Below the pieces are notes generated by a model. That model did no database searches, had not been told where the DNA came from, and saw only the letters and a program-made list of their open reading frames with translations. DNA of 64,000 nt from Azospirillaceae bacterium (GTDB lineage: Bacteria; Pseudomonadota; Alphaproteobacteria; Azospirillales; Azospirillaceae), in contig JARLIO010000080.1 in the NCBI GenBank assembly GCA_031291675.1, forward strand, positions 44,735 to 108,734. The letters run 5' to 3'. This document shows positions 16,860 to 25,880 of this stretch, piece by piece; position 1 is the first letter of the stretch; the number at the start of each line of letters is the position of its first letter. The position numbers were made by a program, and so were the translations under genes.

Positions 16860-18587
16860 ATGACGAATGCGGAATCGGACCGAATTCCCGTCGCGCCGCT
16901 TGCCCGGGTCAGGTATTGCTTAGCCGGCCGGTCGTTGGCCAAACCGTCCTCCGACCCGAGGGTTGCCTGCTTGTCTGCCAAGCCGAAGTCCGATCCGACC
17001 CCGTCCGTCCCTGATGCCCGGGAAGCCAGTCCCGGCCTTGAGGTCGAACTTAAGCTTCAGGTCGCGGCCGGCGATCTGACGCGACTGGTCCGGCATCCGA
17101 TTCTGACCGCGGCGCATGACGGCACCCCGGTCAGCCGCCGTCTGATCACGACCTATTTCGACACCCCGGATTTCCAGCTCGCCGCCCGTGGCTTGGCCTT
17201 GCGCGTTCGCCGTATCGGCAATGAACGGATCCAGTCGATCAAGACCTTCGACAATGGCGCCGCGACCGACCCCGCCGGCGTCGCCGTCCGCCGTGAATGG
17301 GAATGGAAGATTCGCGACGATCACCCGGATCTCAGCCTGCTGACCCCGGATGTGCTGCGCGGCGCCCTGCCCCACGATGCCGTGTCCAATCTCCGGCCGA
17401 TTTTCGTCACCGATCTGCAGCGCACCACCTTGCTGCTGCGCACGGCGAAGCTGACCGCGATCGAAATCGCGCTGGATACCGGCGAGATCCGCGCCGGTGA
17501 CGCCCGCACCCCGATCAACGAAGTGGAACTGGAGCTCAAGGCCGGCCGGGTCGGCCAGCTGTTCGATCTGGCCCGCGAACTGCAGCGCAGCGTGCCGCTG
17601 CGGATCACGACGCGCAGCAAGGCCGACATCGGCTTTGATCTGGTCAATGGCACAGCGCCGGCACCGGTCAAGGCGGCGCCCCTGGCGATGACGCCCATGA
17701 CGACCCTGGCCGAGGCCTTTCGCCATATCGTGCGCAATAGCATCAGTCATCTTCTGGCCAATGAGCCCTGCGTGCTGAGCGGCCTGGACCCCGAAGGCAT
17801 CCATCAGATGCGGGTCGCGTTACGCCGGCTGCGGTCGGCACTGGTGCTGTTCAGTGATTACATCCAGTCGGCCGAAGGTCTGCAACTGGCTGACGAGGTT
17901 CGCTGGCTCGGCGGCCGCCTCGGCGCGGCACGCGACCGCGATGTACTGCTGACCCGCTATTTCGATCGGTTCAAGAACGATCGCCGGCCGTCGCCCGGAA
18001 TCGAACAGTTGCGCCACGCCATCGAGCAGATCCGCCAAGTGGCCCAGGGCAGCGCGATCGAGGCGATGCGCGCGCCGCGCTATACCAGCCTGCTGCTGAC
18101 GATCGGCGGCTGGATCGAGGACGGCCGCTGGTACGAAGGCGCGGCCGCCGGCCTGATGCCATCGCTCGACCAACCGGTCATCGAGCTGGCGCATCGCTGG
18201 CTGGCCAAGCGCCACCGCAAGGTTCGCCGCATTGGCAGGCAGATCGCCCGGATGGAACCCGAGGACCGGCATCGGCTGCGGATCGCGGTCAAGAAGCTGC
18301 GCTATGCCACGGACTTCTTCCGCGGCCTTTACCCCGCCGCGACAACCCGCGCCTATCTCAACGCGGTGGAGACACTGCAGGATGTGCTGGGCGACATCAA
18401 CGATGCCACGGTGTCCGGTCACCTGGTCGAATCGCTGTGCCGCGGCGAAGAAGGCGACGGCCGCAAGGCGGCGCGAGACCTCAGCGACTGGATCGCCGAA
18501 CAGGGGCATCACCAGTTGCAGCAACTCGGCGACTGCTGGAAGACGTTCACCGAGGTCGAGCCGTTCTGGACCGCCGAGGCCGCATGA
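16860..18587 (+). CDS. CYTH and CHAD domain-containing inorganic polyphosphate-related protein
   Basis: The 575-aa protein has an N-terminal CYTH domain (about residues 60-260; ExEx start EVELKLQV, ITTYFDTPDFQLA, ALRVRRIG, EWEWKI, INEVELELKAG) and a C-terminal CHAD domain (about 280-560; HQMRVALRRLRSAL, RDRDVLL, RLRIAVKKLRYATDFFRGLY). CYTH proteins are triphosphate tunnel hydrolases acting on triphosphates or polyphosphate, and CHAD binds polyphosphate. A joint polyphosphate role is therefore likely. The N-terminal 60 residues are low in conservation, so the real start could be downstream of 16860. The stop overlaps the next gene start (ATGA). Confidence 0.88.
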   Translation: MTNAESDRIPVAPLARVRYCLAGRSLAKPSSDPRVACLSAKPKSDPTPSVPDAREASPGLEVELKLQVAAGDLTRLVRHPILTAAHDGTPVSRRLITTYFDTPDFQLAARGLALRVRRIGNERIQSIKTFDNGAATDPAGVAVRREWEWKIRDDHPDLSLLTPDVLRGALPHDAVSNLRPIFVTDLQRTTLLLRTAKLTAIEIALDTGEIRAGDARTPINEVELELKAGRVGQLFDLARELQRSVPLRITTRSKADIGFDLVNGTAPAPVKAAPLAMTPMTTLAEAFRHIVRNSISHLLANEPCVLSGLDPEGIHQMRVALRRLRSALVLFSDYIQSAEGLQLADEVRWLGGRLGAARDRDVLLTRYFDRFKNDRRPSPGIEQLRHAIEQIRQVAQGSAIEAMRAPRYTSLLLTIGGWIEDGRWYEGAAAGLMPSLDQPVIELAHRWLAKRHRKVRRIGRQIARMEPEDRHRLRIAVKKLRYATDFFRGLYPAATTRAYLNAVETLQDVLGDINDATVSGHLVESLCRGEEGDGRKAARDLSDWIAEQGHHQLQQLGDCWKTFTEVEPFWTAEAA

Positions 18588-19528
18588 GCCGGGCGTCCGG
18601 CGCCGCCATCGCGTTGCTGGCGGTGCTGACCGGTTTGTGGACCACGCCGGCGGCGGCGCTGCGATTGGTCACCTGGAACCTGAGTTGGCTGACCGAGCGC
18701 GCCGACGACATCAACCGGCATTTCGACAATAATCCCCGCAGCGACCAGGCGGTGTTCGCGCGCAGCAGCGAGGATTTTGCCCGCCTCAAAGGCTACGCCG
18801 ACCGCCTTGACGGCGACATCGTGGCCTTCCAGGAGGTCGACGGCCCCGACGTCGCCGCCAAAGTCTTTGATCCCGCCCGCTATGTCCTCTATTTCAGTCA
18901 CGGTTCCGAATACCAGCGGCCCGGTTTCGCGGTGCGGCGGAACCTCCACGTCACCGCCAATGCCGACCTCGCGTCCCTCAACATCTACGGGCCCATCGCG
19001 GATTCGCTGCGCGCCGGTGCCGACATCACCCTCGACTATCACGGCGAGACCATCCGCCTGCTGGCGGTCCACCTGAAATCCGGCTGCGCGACCGGCTATA
19101 TCCCGGATGACCCGCAGGGACCGGTCGACCACAGCGATCCCTGCGGCGTCCTGGCCCGCCAGTTGCCAATCCTGCAAGACTGGATCGATCGCCGCCACGC
19201 CGAGGGCCGCCCTTTCATCATTCTCGGTGATTTCAACCGACGCTTCGTGTCACGCGACGGCCGCGCCACCGACTGGTTCTGGCGTCATCTCGCCGGTAAC
19301 CCGACCCGGGGCCTGACCCTCGCCGACGCCGCGGTCAAACCGCTGTGCTGGGGCGAGGATCGTCCGCTGATCGACCATATCGTGCTCAGCCGCACCCTGG
19401 GCTCGTGGCTGGTCCCGGGCTCGGTCGCGGAAATTGGCTACCGCGAAACAGACCGCTATCGCTTTGAGCCCAGACTGTCGGATCACTGCCCGCTGGGGGC
19501 GACACTTCTGGCCCCGAACGAACGTTAG
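18584..19528 (+). CDS. Secreted endonuclease/exonuclease/phosphatase-fold protein
   Basis: The 314-aa product has a signal peptide (GAAIALLAVLTGLWTTPAAA) followed by an EEP fold: LVTWNLSWL, IVAFQEVDGP, LAVHLKSGC, FIILGDFNRRF, LIDHIVLS and LSDHCPLGA, so the acidic and His residues of the active site (Asn, Glu, Asp-Phe-Asn, Asp-His) are present. It should be a periplasmic or secreted metal-dependent phosphodiesterase or nuclease. It overlaps the CYTH-CHAD gene by four bases, implying coupled translation. Its last 93 bases are duplicated at 20515-20607, beyond the toxin-antitoxin pair. Confidence 0.88.
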   Translation: MSRASGAAIALLAVLTGLWTTPAAALRLVTWNLSWLTERADDINRHFDNNPRSDQAVFARSSEDFARLKGYADRLDGDIVAFQEVDGPDVAAKVFDPARYVLYFSHGSEYQRPGFAVRRNLHVTANADLASLNIYGPIADSLRAGADITLDYHGETIRLLAVHLKSGCATGYIPDDPQGPVDHSDPCGVLARQLPILQDWIDRRHAEGRPFIILGDFNRRFVSRDGRATDWFWRHLAGNPTRGLTLADAAVKPLCWGEDRPLIDHIVLSRTLGSWLVPGSVAEIGYRETDRYRFEPRLSDHCPLGATLLAPNER

Positions 19529-19529
19529 T
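19437..19529 (+). repeat. 93-base direct repeat, left copy (3' end of the EEP gene)
   Basis: This matches 20515-20607 over 93 bases without gaps, with 10 differences. It covers the last 30 codons and stop of the EEP gene. The stretch AGACTGTCGGATCACTGCCC is identical in both copies. Between the copies lies the TacA/TacT-like pair. Confidence 0.9.
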
Positions 19530-19593
19530 CGCGACTTCCTTCTTGCATGGAACTCAAGCATTACGGTGACCTCCTGTCACCACAACCTCGTGA

Positions 19594-19614
19594 CGTATTG
19601 CATTTTGCACTACG
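19594..19614. promoter_or_regulatory. Imperfect palindrome upstream of the TacA/TacT-like pair
   Basis: The 21-base site has the symmetric form CGTA-n-TGCA-nnn-TGCA-n-TACG, 31 bases before the antitoxin ATG. A second inverted pair, GGTGAC/GTCACC, lies just upstream (19565-19581) and may end the EEP transcript. Ribbon-helix-helix antitoxins bind such sites to repress their own operon, which is the inferred role. Confidence 0.6.
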
Positions 19615-19644
19615 CAGGCGTATGTTCGTTGCCGGAGATAAACA

Positions 19645-19944
19645 ATGGCCATCAAAGCTGAACGTAAGGAACACCCGATCTCGATGCGCCTCCCCGAGGC
19701 AGACATCGCCATGATCGACCGTGCCGCGGGATTGCGCGGCCGCTCCCGCACGGACTTTGTCCGCGAGGCCGCGGTTCGGGCAGCCGAGGACGTCTTGATG
19801 GAAAACAGGCTGATCCGGATGAGCGTAGAGGGCTTTGCGGCGTTCATGGCCGTCCTGTCAGCGCCAGTCGCCGCTATTCCTGAAGTCGTCGAATTGGCGA
19901 AGCGTCCCGCCCCGTGGGAGCCGGACTACATCGCAAAAAGCTGA
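19645..19944 (+). CDS. DUF1778 (TacA-like) ribbon-helix-helix antitoxin
   Basis: The 99-aa protein begins MAIKAERKEHPISMRLPEAD, the ribbon-helix-helix start of DUF1778 antitoxins, with IDRAAGLRGRSRTDFVREAAVRAAEDVL as the helical part and a C-terminal toxin-binding tail ending in RPAPWEPDYIAKS. It would neutralise the acetyltransferase encoded three bases downstream and repress the operon with it. GGAG stands eight bases before the ATG. Confidence 0.88.
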   Translation: MAIKAERKEHPISMRLPEADIAMIDRAAGLRGRSRTDFVREAAVRAAEDVLMENRLIRMSVEGFAAFMAVLSAPVAAIPEVVELAKRPAPWEPDYIAKS

Positions 19945-19947
19945 GCC

Positions 19948-20442
19948 TTGGGTCTCTCGGTCCCCGAGCCCCTCACCGCGGCGCACGACGTCTCGGCATT
20001 CTCCTGCGGCAAGCCGCCTCTGGACCACTGGCTCAAGGGCCGGGCGCTTTCAAACCAGGAGAAGGGCTTCACCGCCGTTCTCGTCGTCCACGACGAAGGC
20101 CGCGTGATCGGGTTCTACGGTCTGGCGCCAACGGCGGTTGTCCCGAACGCCCTGCCTCGGTCCATCCGGACGGGCCAACCTCCTGACCCGGTGCCGTGCC
20201 TGTTGCTCGGCCAACTCGCAACCGACCTTGATTGGACCGGCCGCGGTATCGGCACGGGCCTGGTGAAACATGCACTGCGGCGCTGCGTCATGGCAGCAAA
20301 GCTCGTTGGCGGCCGGGCTCTGCTCGTCAATGCTGTTGATTCGGAAGCGGCCGCATTCTGGCGACGGCGAGGATTTCTCCCATCCCGGGATGATCCGCTC
20401 ATTCTGGTTCGTTCCATCGCGGACATTGCGGCCTCGCTTTAA
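19948..20442 (+). CDS. GNAT acetyltransferase, TacT-like toxin, atypical catalytic site
   Basis: The 164-aa protein is a GCN5-type acetyltransferase of the TacT/AtaT group, toxins that acetylate charged tRNAs. Features are the start LSVPEPLTAAHDVSAFSCG, FYGLAPTAV, the acetyl-CoA loop LDWTGRGIGTGLVKHAL and ALLVNAVDSEAAAFWRRRGF. In characterised members the last motif has FY before the GF, and that Tyr is catalytic; here it is Trp (FW). The enzyme may therefore be impaired or different. The start is a TTG at 19948, four bases after the antitoxin stop begins to be cleared, as is common in these pairs. Confidence is high for the family and moderate for activity. Confidence 0.87.
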   Translation: MGLSVPEPLTAAHDVSAFSCGKPPLDHWLKGRALSNQEKGFTAVLVVHDEGRVIGFYGLAPTAVVPNALPRSIRTGQPPDPVPCLLLGQLATDLDWTGRGIGTGLVKHALRRCVMAAKLVGGRALLVNAVDSEAAAFWRRRGFLPSRDDPLILVRSIADIAASL

Positions 20443-20514
20443 TCGGGAATTACGGATTGCGGAAGGGACGCTCATTACTGAGCGCCACCCGCACAGATCC
20501 GTAACCCTGTCACC

Positions 20515-20607
20515 GCTACCACGAAACCGGCCGCTATCGCTTCGAGCCCAGACTGTCGGATCACTGCCCGCTGGCGGCGATACTTCTGGCCTCGGGTGAA
20601 CGTTAGT
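20515..20607 (+). repeat. 93-base direct repeat, right copy (orphan EEP gene 3' end)
   Basis: This is an orphan gene end: it still reads in frame as YHETGRYRFEPRLSDHCPLA and onward to ASGER and a TAG stop, but has no upstream gene body. Compared with 19437-19529 there are 10 substitutions in 93 bases, several synonymous. This suggests that it descends from a homologous functional gene rather than from free-drifting DNA. Confidence 0.9.
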
Positions 20608-20635
20608 GGAACGGCTCACTGGTCATGAAGAACTC

Positions 20636-20674
20636 TTGGGCTCCGCCCAAACCCGCTGGGGCCTGAGGCCCCAG
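20636..20674. terminator. Two tandem hairpins between the repeat and leuA
   Basis: TTGGGC/GCCCAA (20636-20650, three-base loop) is followed by CTGGGGCC/GGCCCCAG (20656-20674, loop TGA). They lie downstream of the leftward leuA stop and of the rightward toxin gene, so they could end transcripts from both sides. No U-run follows on either strand. Confidence 0.5.
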
Positions 20675-20709
20675 CCCCCCATTCCTTACCAACGCCATCC
20701 GGTCTGGCC

Positions 20710-22451
<1,742 letters not shown>

Positions 22452-22481
<30 letters not shown>

Positions 22482-22562
22482 TGTCAGAGTGAAACGAATC
22501 GCTTCGCCCGAGGCCGCGACACGCCGCGACCGGATCCAGTCGGATTTTAGTAAAATCAACAT
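22452..22562 (-). CDS. Candidate leuA leader peptide (36 aa)
   Basis: An ATG at 22562 with GGGAG five bases upstream opens a 36-codon frame whose codons 2-5 are TTG-ATT-TTA-CTA. That puts three leucine codons in four, two of them the TTA and CTA codons rare in this GC-rich genome. The frame ends inside the hairpin region before leuA. Leucine attenuation by such peptides is known in proteobacteria. Against it: the codon cluster is at the start of the peptide and no classical terminator follows. It could be chance. Confidence 0.3.
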
Positions 22563-22987
22563 CGGGACTCCCGGCCCATTACCTGCTCAACCTCGACACA
22601 GCACAGCCCGACCCCTCGCGAGAGGCCGGGTCTTAAAGTCGAAGGAGGGTGGTCCGGATCTTCATGATGGCGGAACAGTCGCCGACAACGACACTCCTGT
22701 CAACCCTGATTCCCAGGCCTGTTTGGCCACCCATCACGATCTTGACTCATCGCAGGGCACATTTTCGCGTTCCGACCGTCGTTGCGCCCCTGTCGCCGTG
22801 CGCGAAAGGGAGCTAATCCCAGCGCGCCGGTCGTGATCACCGCGATCGCGACAATATGAGAAAGAGAGCAAAATGGGGCCACGATCGCGATCCCGAAGGC
22901 CAGGGCGTCACGGCCGGCAATCGCAGGGCTCCGGTCGGGGCTTGCCCGCCCGAAATTCCCGCCAAAAACGCGCGAAGGAGACGCATC
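22563..22987. other. Gene-free region between leuA leader and YSC84 copy 2
   Basis: No protein-like frame with start signals is seen. A hairpin of GACCCCTC with its complement around 22612-22634 is followed by CTTAAAG; its role is unclear. Promoters for leuA (left) and the YSC84-type gene (right) should lie here. Confidence 0.35.
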
Positions 22988-23677
22988 ATGATATTGTCGC
23001 GAAACCTCAAATGCCTGAGCCTGACGCTCGCCATGCTCCTGCTCGCACCGGCCGCCTGGGCGGCTTCCGACCAGCAGCAACTGATTGACCGGGCGCGGAT
23101 CACCGTCAGCGACCTGCGCCACGACAAGGAGTTTGGCACGGCGCCGGCGCTGTTGAAACGTGCGGTCGCGGTGATGATCGTGCCCCAGCTGGTCAAGGGC
23201 GGGTTCTTCGTCGGCGGTGAAGGCGGCGACGCCGTAATGCTGCGCCGCGAAGCCCATGGCTGGAGCAATCCGGCTTTTTACACCCTGGCCTCGGCGTCGT
23301 TTGGTCTCCAGATCGGCCTCGAACAATCCGAACTGGTCCTGTTCGTGCTATCTGAAAAGGCGCTGCACGCCCTGCTCGCCGATCAATTCAAGATCGGCGC
23401 CGGTGCTGGGCTCGCGGTCGTCACCCTGGGCAGTTCAGCCGAAGCGGCAACGACCGCGACGCTGAATGCCGATATCGTGGTCTGGGCGTCGGCCAGCGGC
23501 GCCTATGCCGGCGTGACCTTGAACGGCACCGCGATCAAACCCCGCGACAGCGCCAACATGGCCTATTACCACCATCCGATCTCGGTTTCCGATATCCTGT
23601 ATCGCCATCAGGCGCACAACCACGACGCCGATCGGCTGCGTCAGGCGCTCACGGCCACCGCCGGCCCGGCCTCCTGA
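22988..23677 (+). CDS. Secreted YSC84/SylF-domain lipid-binding-type protein, copy 2
   Basis: The 229-aa paralogue of 8300-9004 has a signal peptide (LSLTLAMLLLAPAAWA) and one YSC84/SylF domain: KRAVAVMIVPQLVKGGFF, GGEGGDAVML, FYTLASASFGLQIG, ADIVVWASASGAYAGVTLNG. The shared C-terminal end (KPRDSxNxxYYxHPxSVxDIL, then HxADxLRQALT) shows that the two copies belong to one subfamily. GGAG stands eight bases before the ATG. Neighbours are unrelated, so the two copies are dispersed paralogues, not a tandem pair. Confidence 0.86.
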   Translation: MILSRNLKCLSLTLAMLLLAPAAWAASDQQQLIDRARITVSDLRHDKEFGTAPALLKRAVAVMIVPQLVKGGFFVGGEGGDAVMLRREAHGWSNPAFYTLASASFGLQIGLEQSELVLFVLSEKALHALLADQFKIGAGAGLAVVTLGSSAEAATTATLNADIVVWASASGAYAGVTLNGTAIKPRDSANMAYYHHPISVSDILYRHQAHNHDADRLRQALTATAGPAS

Positions 23678-23690
23678 CACCGCCATCGCC

Positions 23691-24389
23691 TCAATCGCCG
23701 AACGGCGGGGCTGCGGCGGCACCGTCAAAACCGGTGCCGGCCATCGCCGCCGGCACCGGGGCCATAACGACCAAGGGGCCTGCGGCAGGATCGTAAGGCA
23801 GGCGGATCGCCCGCGCATGCAGATGCAGCCGCTGGCGCGGCGGCCGTTCCGGCCCATAGATCGCGTCACCGATGATCGGGCAGCCCAGGGCCGCACAATG
23901 GGCCCGCAATTGGTGGGTGCGCCCGGTATGGGGCCGCAGCGCCAACCAGCTCCACCCGCCCGCCGTCGCCAGCACGGCATAATCGGTGATCGCCGATTTT
24001 CCGGCGGCGTCGACCTCCATCCGGGCACCGGTTTCCCCGGCAATCTTGAGCAGTGGCAGATCGATCCGCCCGGCATCCTGCGGCGGACGACCAATCACCA
24101 CCGCCCAATACAGCTTGTCGACACGATGCGCGGCAAACAGTCGGCCCAGCCGGACCAGCGCCTCGGCATGGCGCCCCATCACCAGACACCCGCTGGTGTC
24201 CTTGTCAAGACGATGGGCCAGGCGTGGCGGTTCCGGGGCGTCAAAGGCTACCAGATCCAGCAGCTCTTCCAGATGCTGCTGGATCTTGGTTCCCGCATGA
24301 ACCGGCAGCCCGGTCGGCTTGTCCAGCACCAGGATATCGCGGTCACAATACAAAACACGATCCCGGATGTCGGTGGCACTGAAAGGCAT
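23691..24389 (-). CDS. RluA-family pseudouridine synthase
   Basis: The 232-aa enzyme isomerises uridine to pseudouridine in rRNA or tRNA. It has ILVLDKPTGLPVHAG, the catalytic Asp motif HRLDKDTSGCLV, YWAVVIGRPP, and LRPHTGRTHQLRAHCAALG near the C-terminus. It lacks an N-terminal S4 domain, so it is a short RluA type; the target RNA cannot be told. It is convergent with YSC84 copy 2 (13 bases between stops) and diverges from a paralogue at 24657. The ATG at 24389 precedes PFSATDIRDRVLYCDRD. Confidence 0.9.
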   Translation of the reverse strand: MPFSATDIRDRVLYCDRDILVLDKPTGLPVHAGTKIQQHLEELLDLVAFDAPEPPRLAHRLDKDTSGCLVMGRHAEALVRLGRLFAAHRVDKLYWAVVIGRPPQDAGRIDLPLLKIAGETGARMEVDAAGKSAITDYAVLATAGGWSWLALRPHTGRTHQLRAHCAALGCPIIGDAIYGPERPPRQRLHLHARAIRLPYDPAAGPLVVMAPVPAAMAGTGFDGAAAAPPFGD

Positions 24390-24656
24390 GACGGTACTCC
24401 GGCCCTCGGGCCCCCAGGATCCCCGGGACAATCCCCGGATGGCGCCACCATGCGATCCCGGCGGCGATCGGGCAACAGCCCTGATCACGATCCCCCCGAT
24501 CACGATATCCTTGACCGCGACCCCGGCTTTGGCCGTTGATGAGGCGCCGGCAAGCCGTCGGTGCCAACCTTGATCGCCCGCTTCGATGTCTCGCCGCACC
24601 ACGCCCGTTCTTCGATCCGCCGCGCGCCGTGGCGGCGCGACCACCCCGGCAACCCG

Positions 24657-25448
24657 ATGACCACGCCCCGCCGCAATCCCCGCGGACCGCGCAGCGCACC
24701 GGTAACGGCAGCGCGGCTGCGTCCCCCACCGGCTCCGCCGCCCCTCTCGGCCGCGGAGATGCAAAGCCTTGTCCTCTATCGCGACGCCCTGGTGTTGATC
24801 CTGAACAAGCCGGCGGGGATCGCGGTCCATGCCGGACCGGGCGGTGGCCCCAACCTGGAAGCCTGCTTCGACGGGCTGCGCTTTGGTCTGCCCAAACTCC
24901 CGGCCCTGGCCCATCGCCTGGACCGCGACACCAGCGGTTGTCTGGTGTTGGGCCGGCATCACAAGGCGCTGGCCCGGCTGGGTCGCCTCTTTGCCGAAGG
25001 CCGGGTGGAAAAGACCTATTGGGCTATTGTCCACGGCGCGCCACCGCAAGACGAGGGCGTCATCGAGCTGGCCCTGGCCAAGCGTAACGATCGCAGCGGC
25101 TGGCGCATGGTGGTGGATCCCGCCGGCCAGACCGCGGTCACCCAGTATCGCGTGCGCGGCCGCAGCGGCGATGTCACCTGGCTGGAATTGCGGCCGCACA
25201 CCGGCCGGACCCATCAGATCCGGGTCCACTGCGCCGCCCTGGGCTGTCCGCTGCTCGGCGACCCGGTCTATGGCACGTCTGCGGCCGGCCTGACGCCGAT
25301 GCACCTCCACGCCCGGGCGCTGCTCCTGCCGCTTTATCCCACCAAGCCACCGCTCCAGATCACCGCACCGGTTCCGGCGCACCTGCTCGCGGCCCTGGCC
25401 GCCTGCGGCTATGTCGATGAGGCTTTCACCGTGCCGCCCGCGGCATAG
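24657..25448 (+). CDS. RluA-family pseudouridine synthase, paralogue
   Basis: The 263-aa enzyme has the same motifs as its neighbour at 23691-24389: LILNKPAGIAVHAG, HRLDRDTSGCLVLGRH, YWAIVHGAPPQDEG, LRPHTGRTHQIRVHCAALGCPLLG. It differs by a Pro/Arg-rich N-terminal extension of about 35 residues. Both are short forms without S4. Their divergent arrangement and close similarity indicate duplication followed by specialisation for different RNA targets. The start at 24657 is the first ATG with a sensible context; the extension could be partly untranslated. Confidence 0.9.
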   Translation: MTTPRRNPRGPRSAPVTAARLRPPPAPPPLSAAEMQSLVLYRDALVLILNKPAGIAVHAGPGGGPNLEACFDGLRFGLPKLPALAHRLDRDTSGCLVLGRHHKALARLGRLFAEGRVEKTYWAIVHGAPPQDEGVIELALAKRNDRSGWRMVVDPAGQTAVTQYRVRGRSGDVTWLELRPHTGRTHQIRVHCAALGCPLLGDPVYGTSAAGLTPMHLHARALLLPLYPTKPPLQITAPVPAHLLAALAACGYVDEAFTVPPAA

Positions 25449-25487
25449 CCGGGTTGCGATAAGCGGTGTCTCGGGAGGTTTTTTGCC

Positions 25488-25517
25488 TTGCCAGACCGGC
25501 CCCGGATCCATTATTGT
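25488..25517 (+). promoter_or_regulatory. Promoter of the aromatic leader and DAHP synthase gene
   Basis: A TTGCCA -35 element (25488-25493) is followed after 17 bases by TTATTG (25511-25516), or after 18 bases by TATTGT. Initiation six or seven bases downstream would fall on or next to the A of the leader-peptide ATG (25524), making the leader transcript leaderless. Confidence 0.6.
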
Positions 25518-25523
25518 CGCGCC

Positions 25524-25583
25524 ATGATTACGAAGCGATCCCATAGTCCGCGATTTTACCGCTGGTACACACCGGCGGTTTAG
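25524..25583 (+). CDS. Aromatic amino acid leader peptide (19 aa) of the DAHP synthase attenuator
   Basis: The peptide reads MITKRSHSPRFYRWYTPAV. Codons 11-15 are TTT-TAC-CGC-TGG-TAC, so Phe, Tyr, Trp and Tyr codons fall within five positions. They coincide with the first strand of a three-way hairpin switch that precedes the class II DAHP synthase gene, the entry point to aromatic amino acid synthesis. No Shine-Dalgarno sequence is present; the promoter position suggests that the transcript starts at the ATG, as documented for the trpL leader of Sinorhizobium meliloti. The function is inferred from this architecture. Confidence 0.75.
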   Translation: MITKRSHSPRFYRWYTPAV

Positions 25584-25632
25584 GTTCGCGAGCATATCGC
25601 AGACACCAAAGCCGCCTCACCCGGGCGGCTTT
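25558..25632 (+). promoter_or_regulatory. Transcription attenuator upstream of class II DAHP synthase
   Basis: Strand 1 (25558-25566, ACCGCTGGT) pairs with strand 2 (25571-25579, ACCGGCGGT). Strand 2 (25574-25581, GGCGGTTT) can instead pair with strand 3 (25608-25616, AAAGCCGCC, one bulge). Strand 3 pairs with strand 4 (25624-25632, GGCGGCTTT) as a nine-base-pair terminator followed by CGCATTTT. A ribosome stalled at the Tyr/Trp codons would cover strand 1 and allow the 2:3 antiterminator; one reaching the stop at 25581-25583 would cover strand 2 and permit the 3:4 terminator. Confidence 0.75.
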
Positions 25633-25880
25633 CGCATTTTGTAATCATGCAAATACGAACTCTCGTCATTGGTGATGCGGCCTTCCGTTCCAGGAGCCCC
25701 TCAGATGTCAGAGTTCGATTTCGATGTCATTACCGGCCCGTCGATCCCCGGAGATCCCGCCCGGACCTGCCCCATCTTGCCTTCGGATCACCCGGCACCG
25801 CGCGCCGCCAACGCACCCGTTGCGCGCAACACCGGCCTGCCGTCTCACGCGATGATCCGCGAACGCGGAGCCAACCGATC

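Noticed and set aside
24390..25595. Minus-strand frame that extends the first RluA gene across the second one
   Set aside because: The RluA homology begins at the ATG at 24389; the extension is antisense to the paralogue and its leader region.
25558..25605. tRNA-like look of the sequence ending GGTTCGCGAGC ... CACCA
   Set aside because: No D arm, anticodon arm or acceptor pairing can be formed; the structure is explained better as the attenuator.
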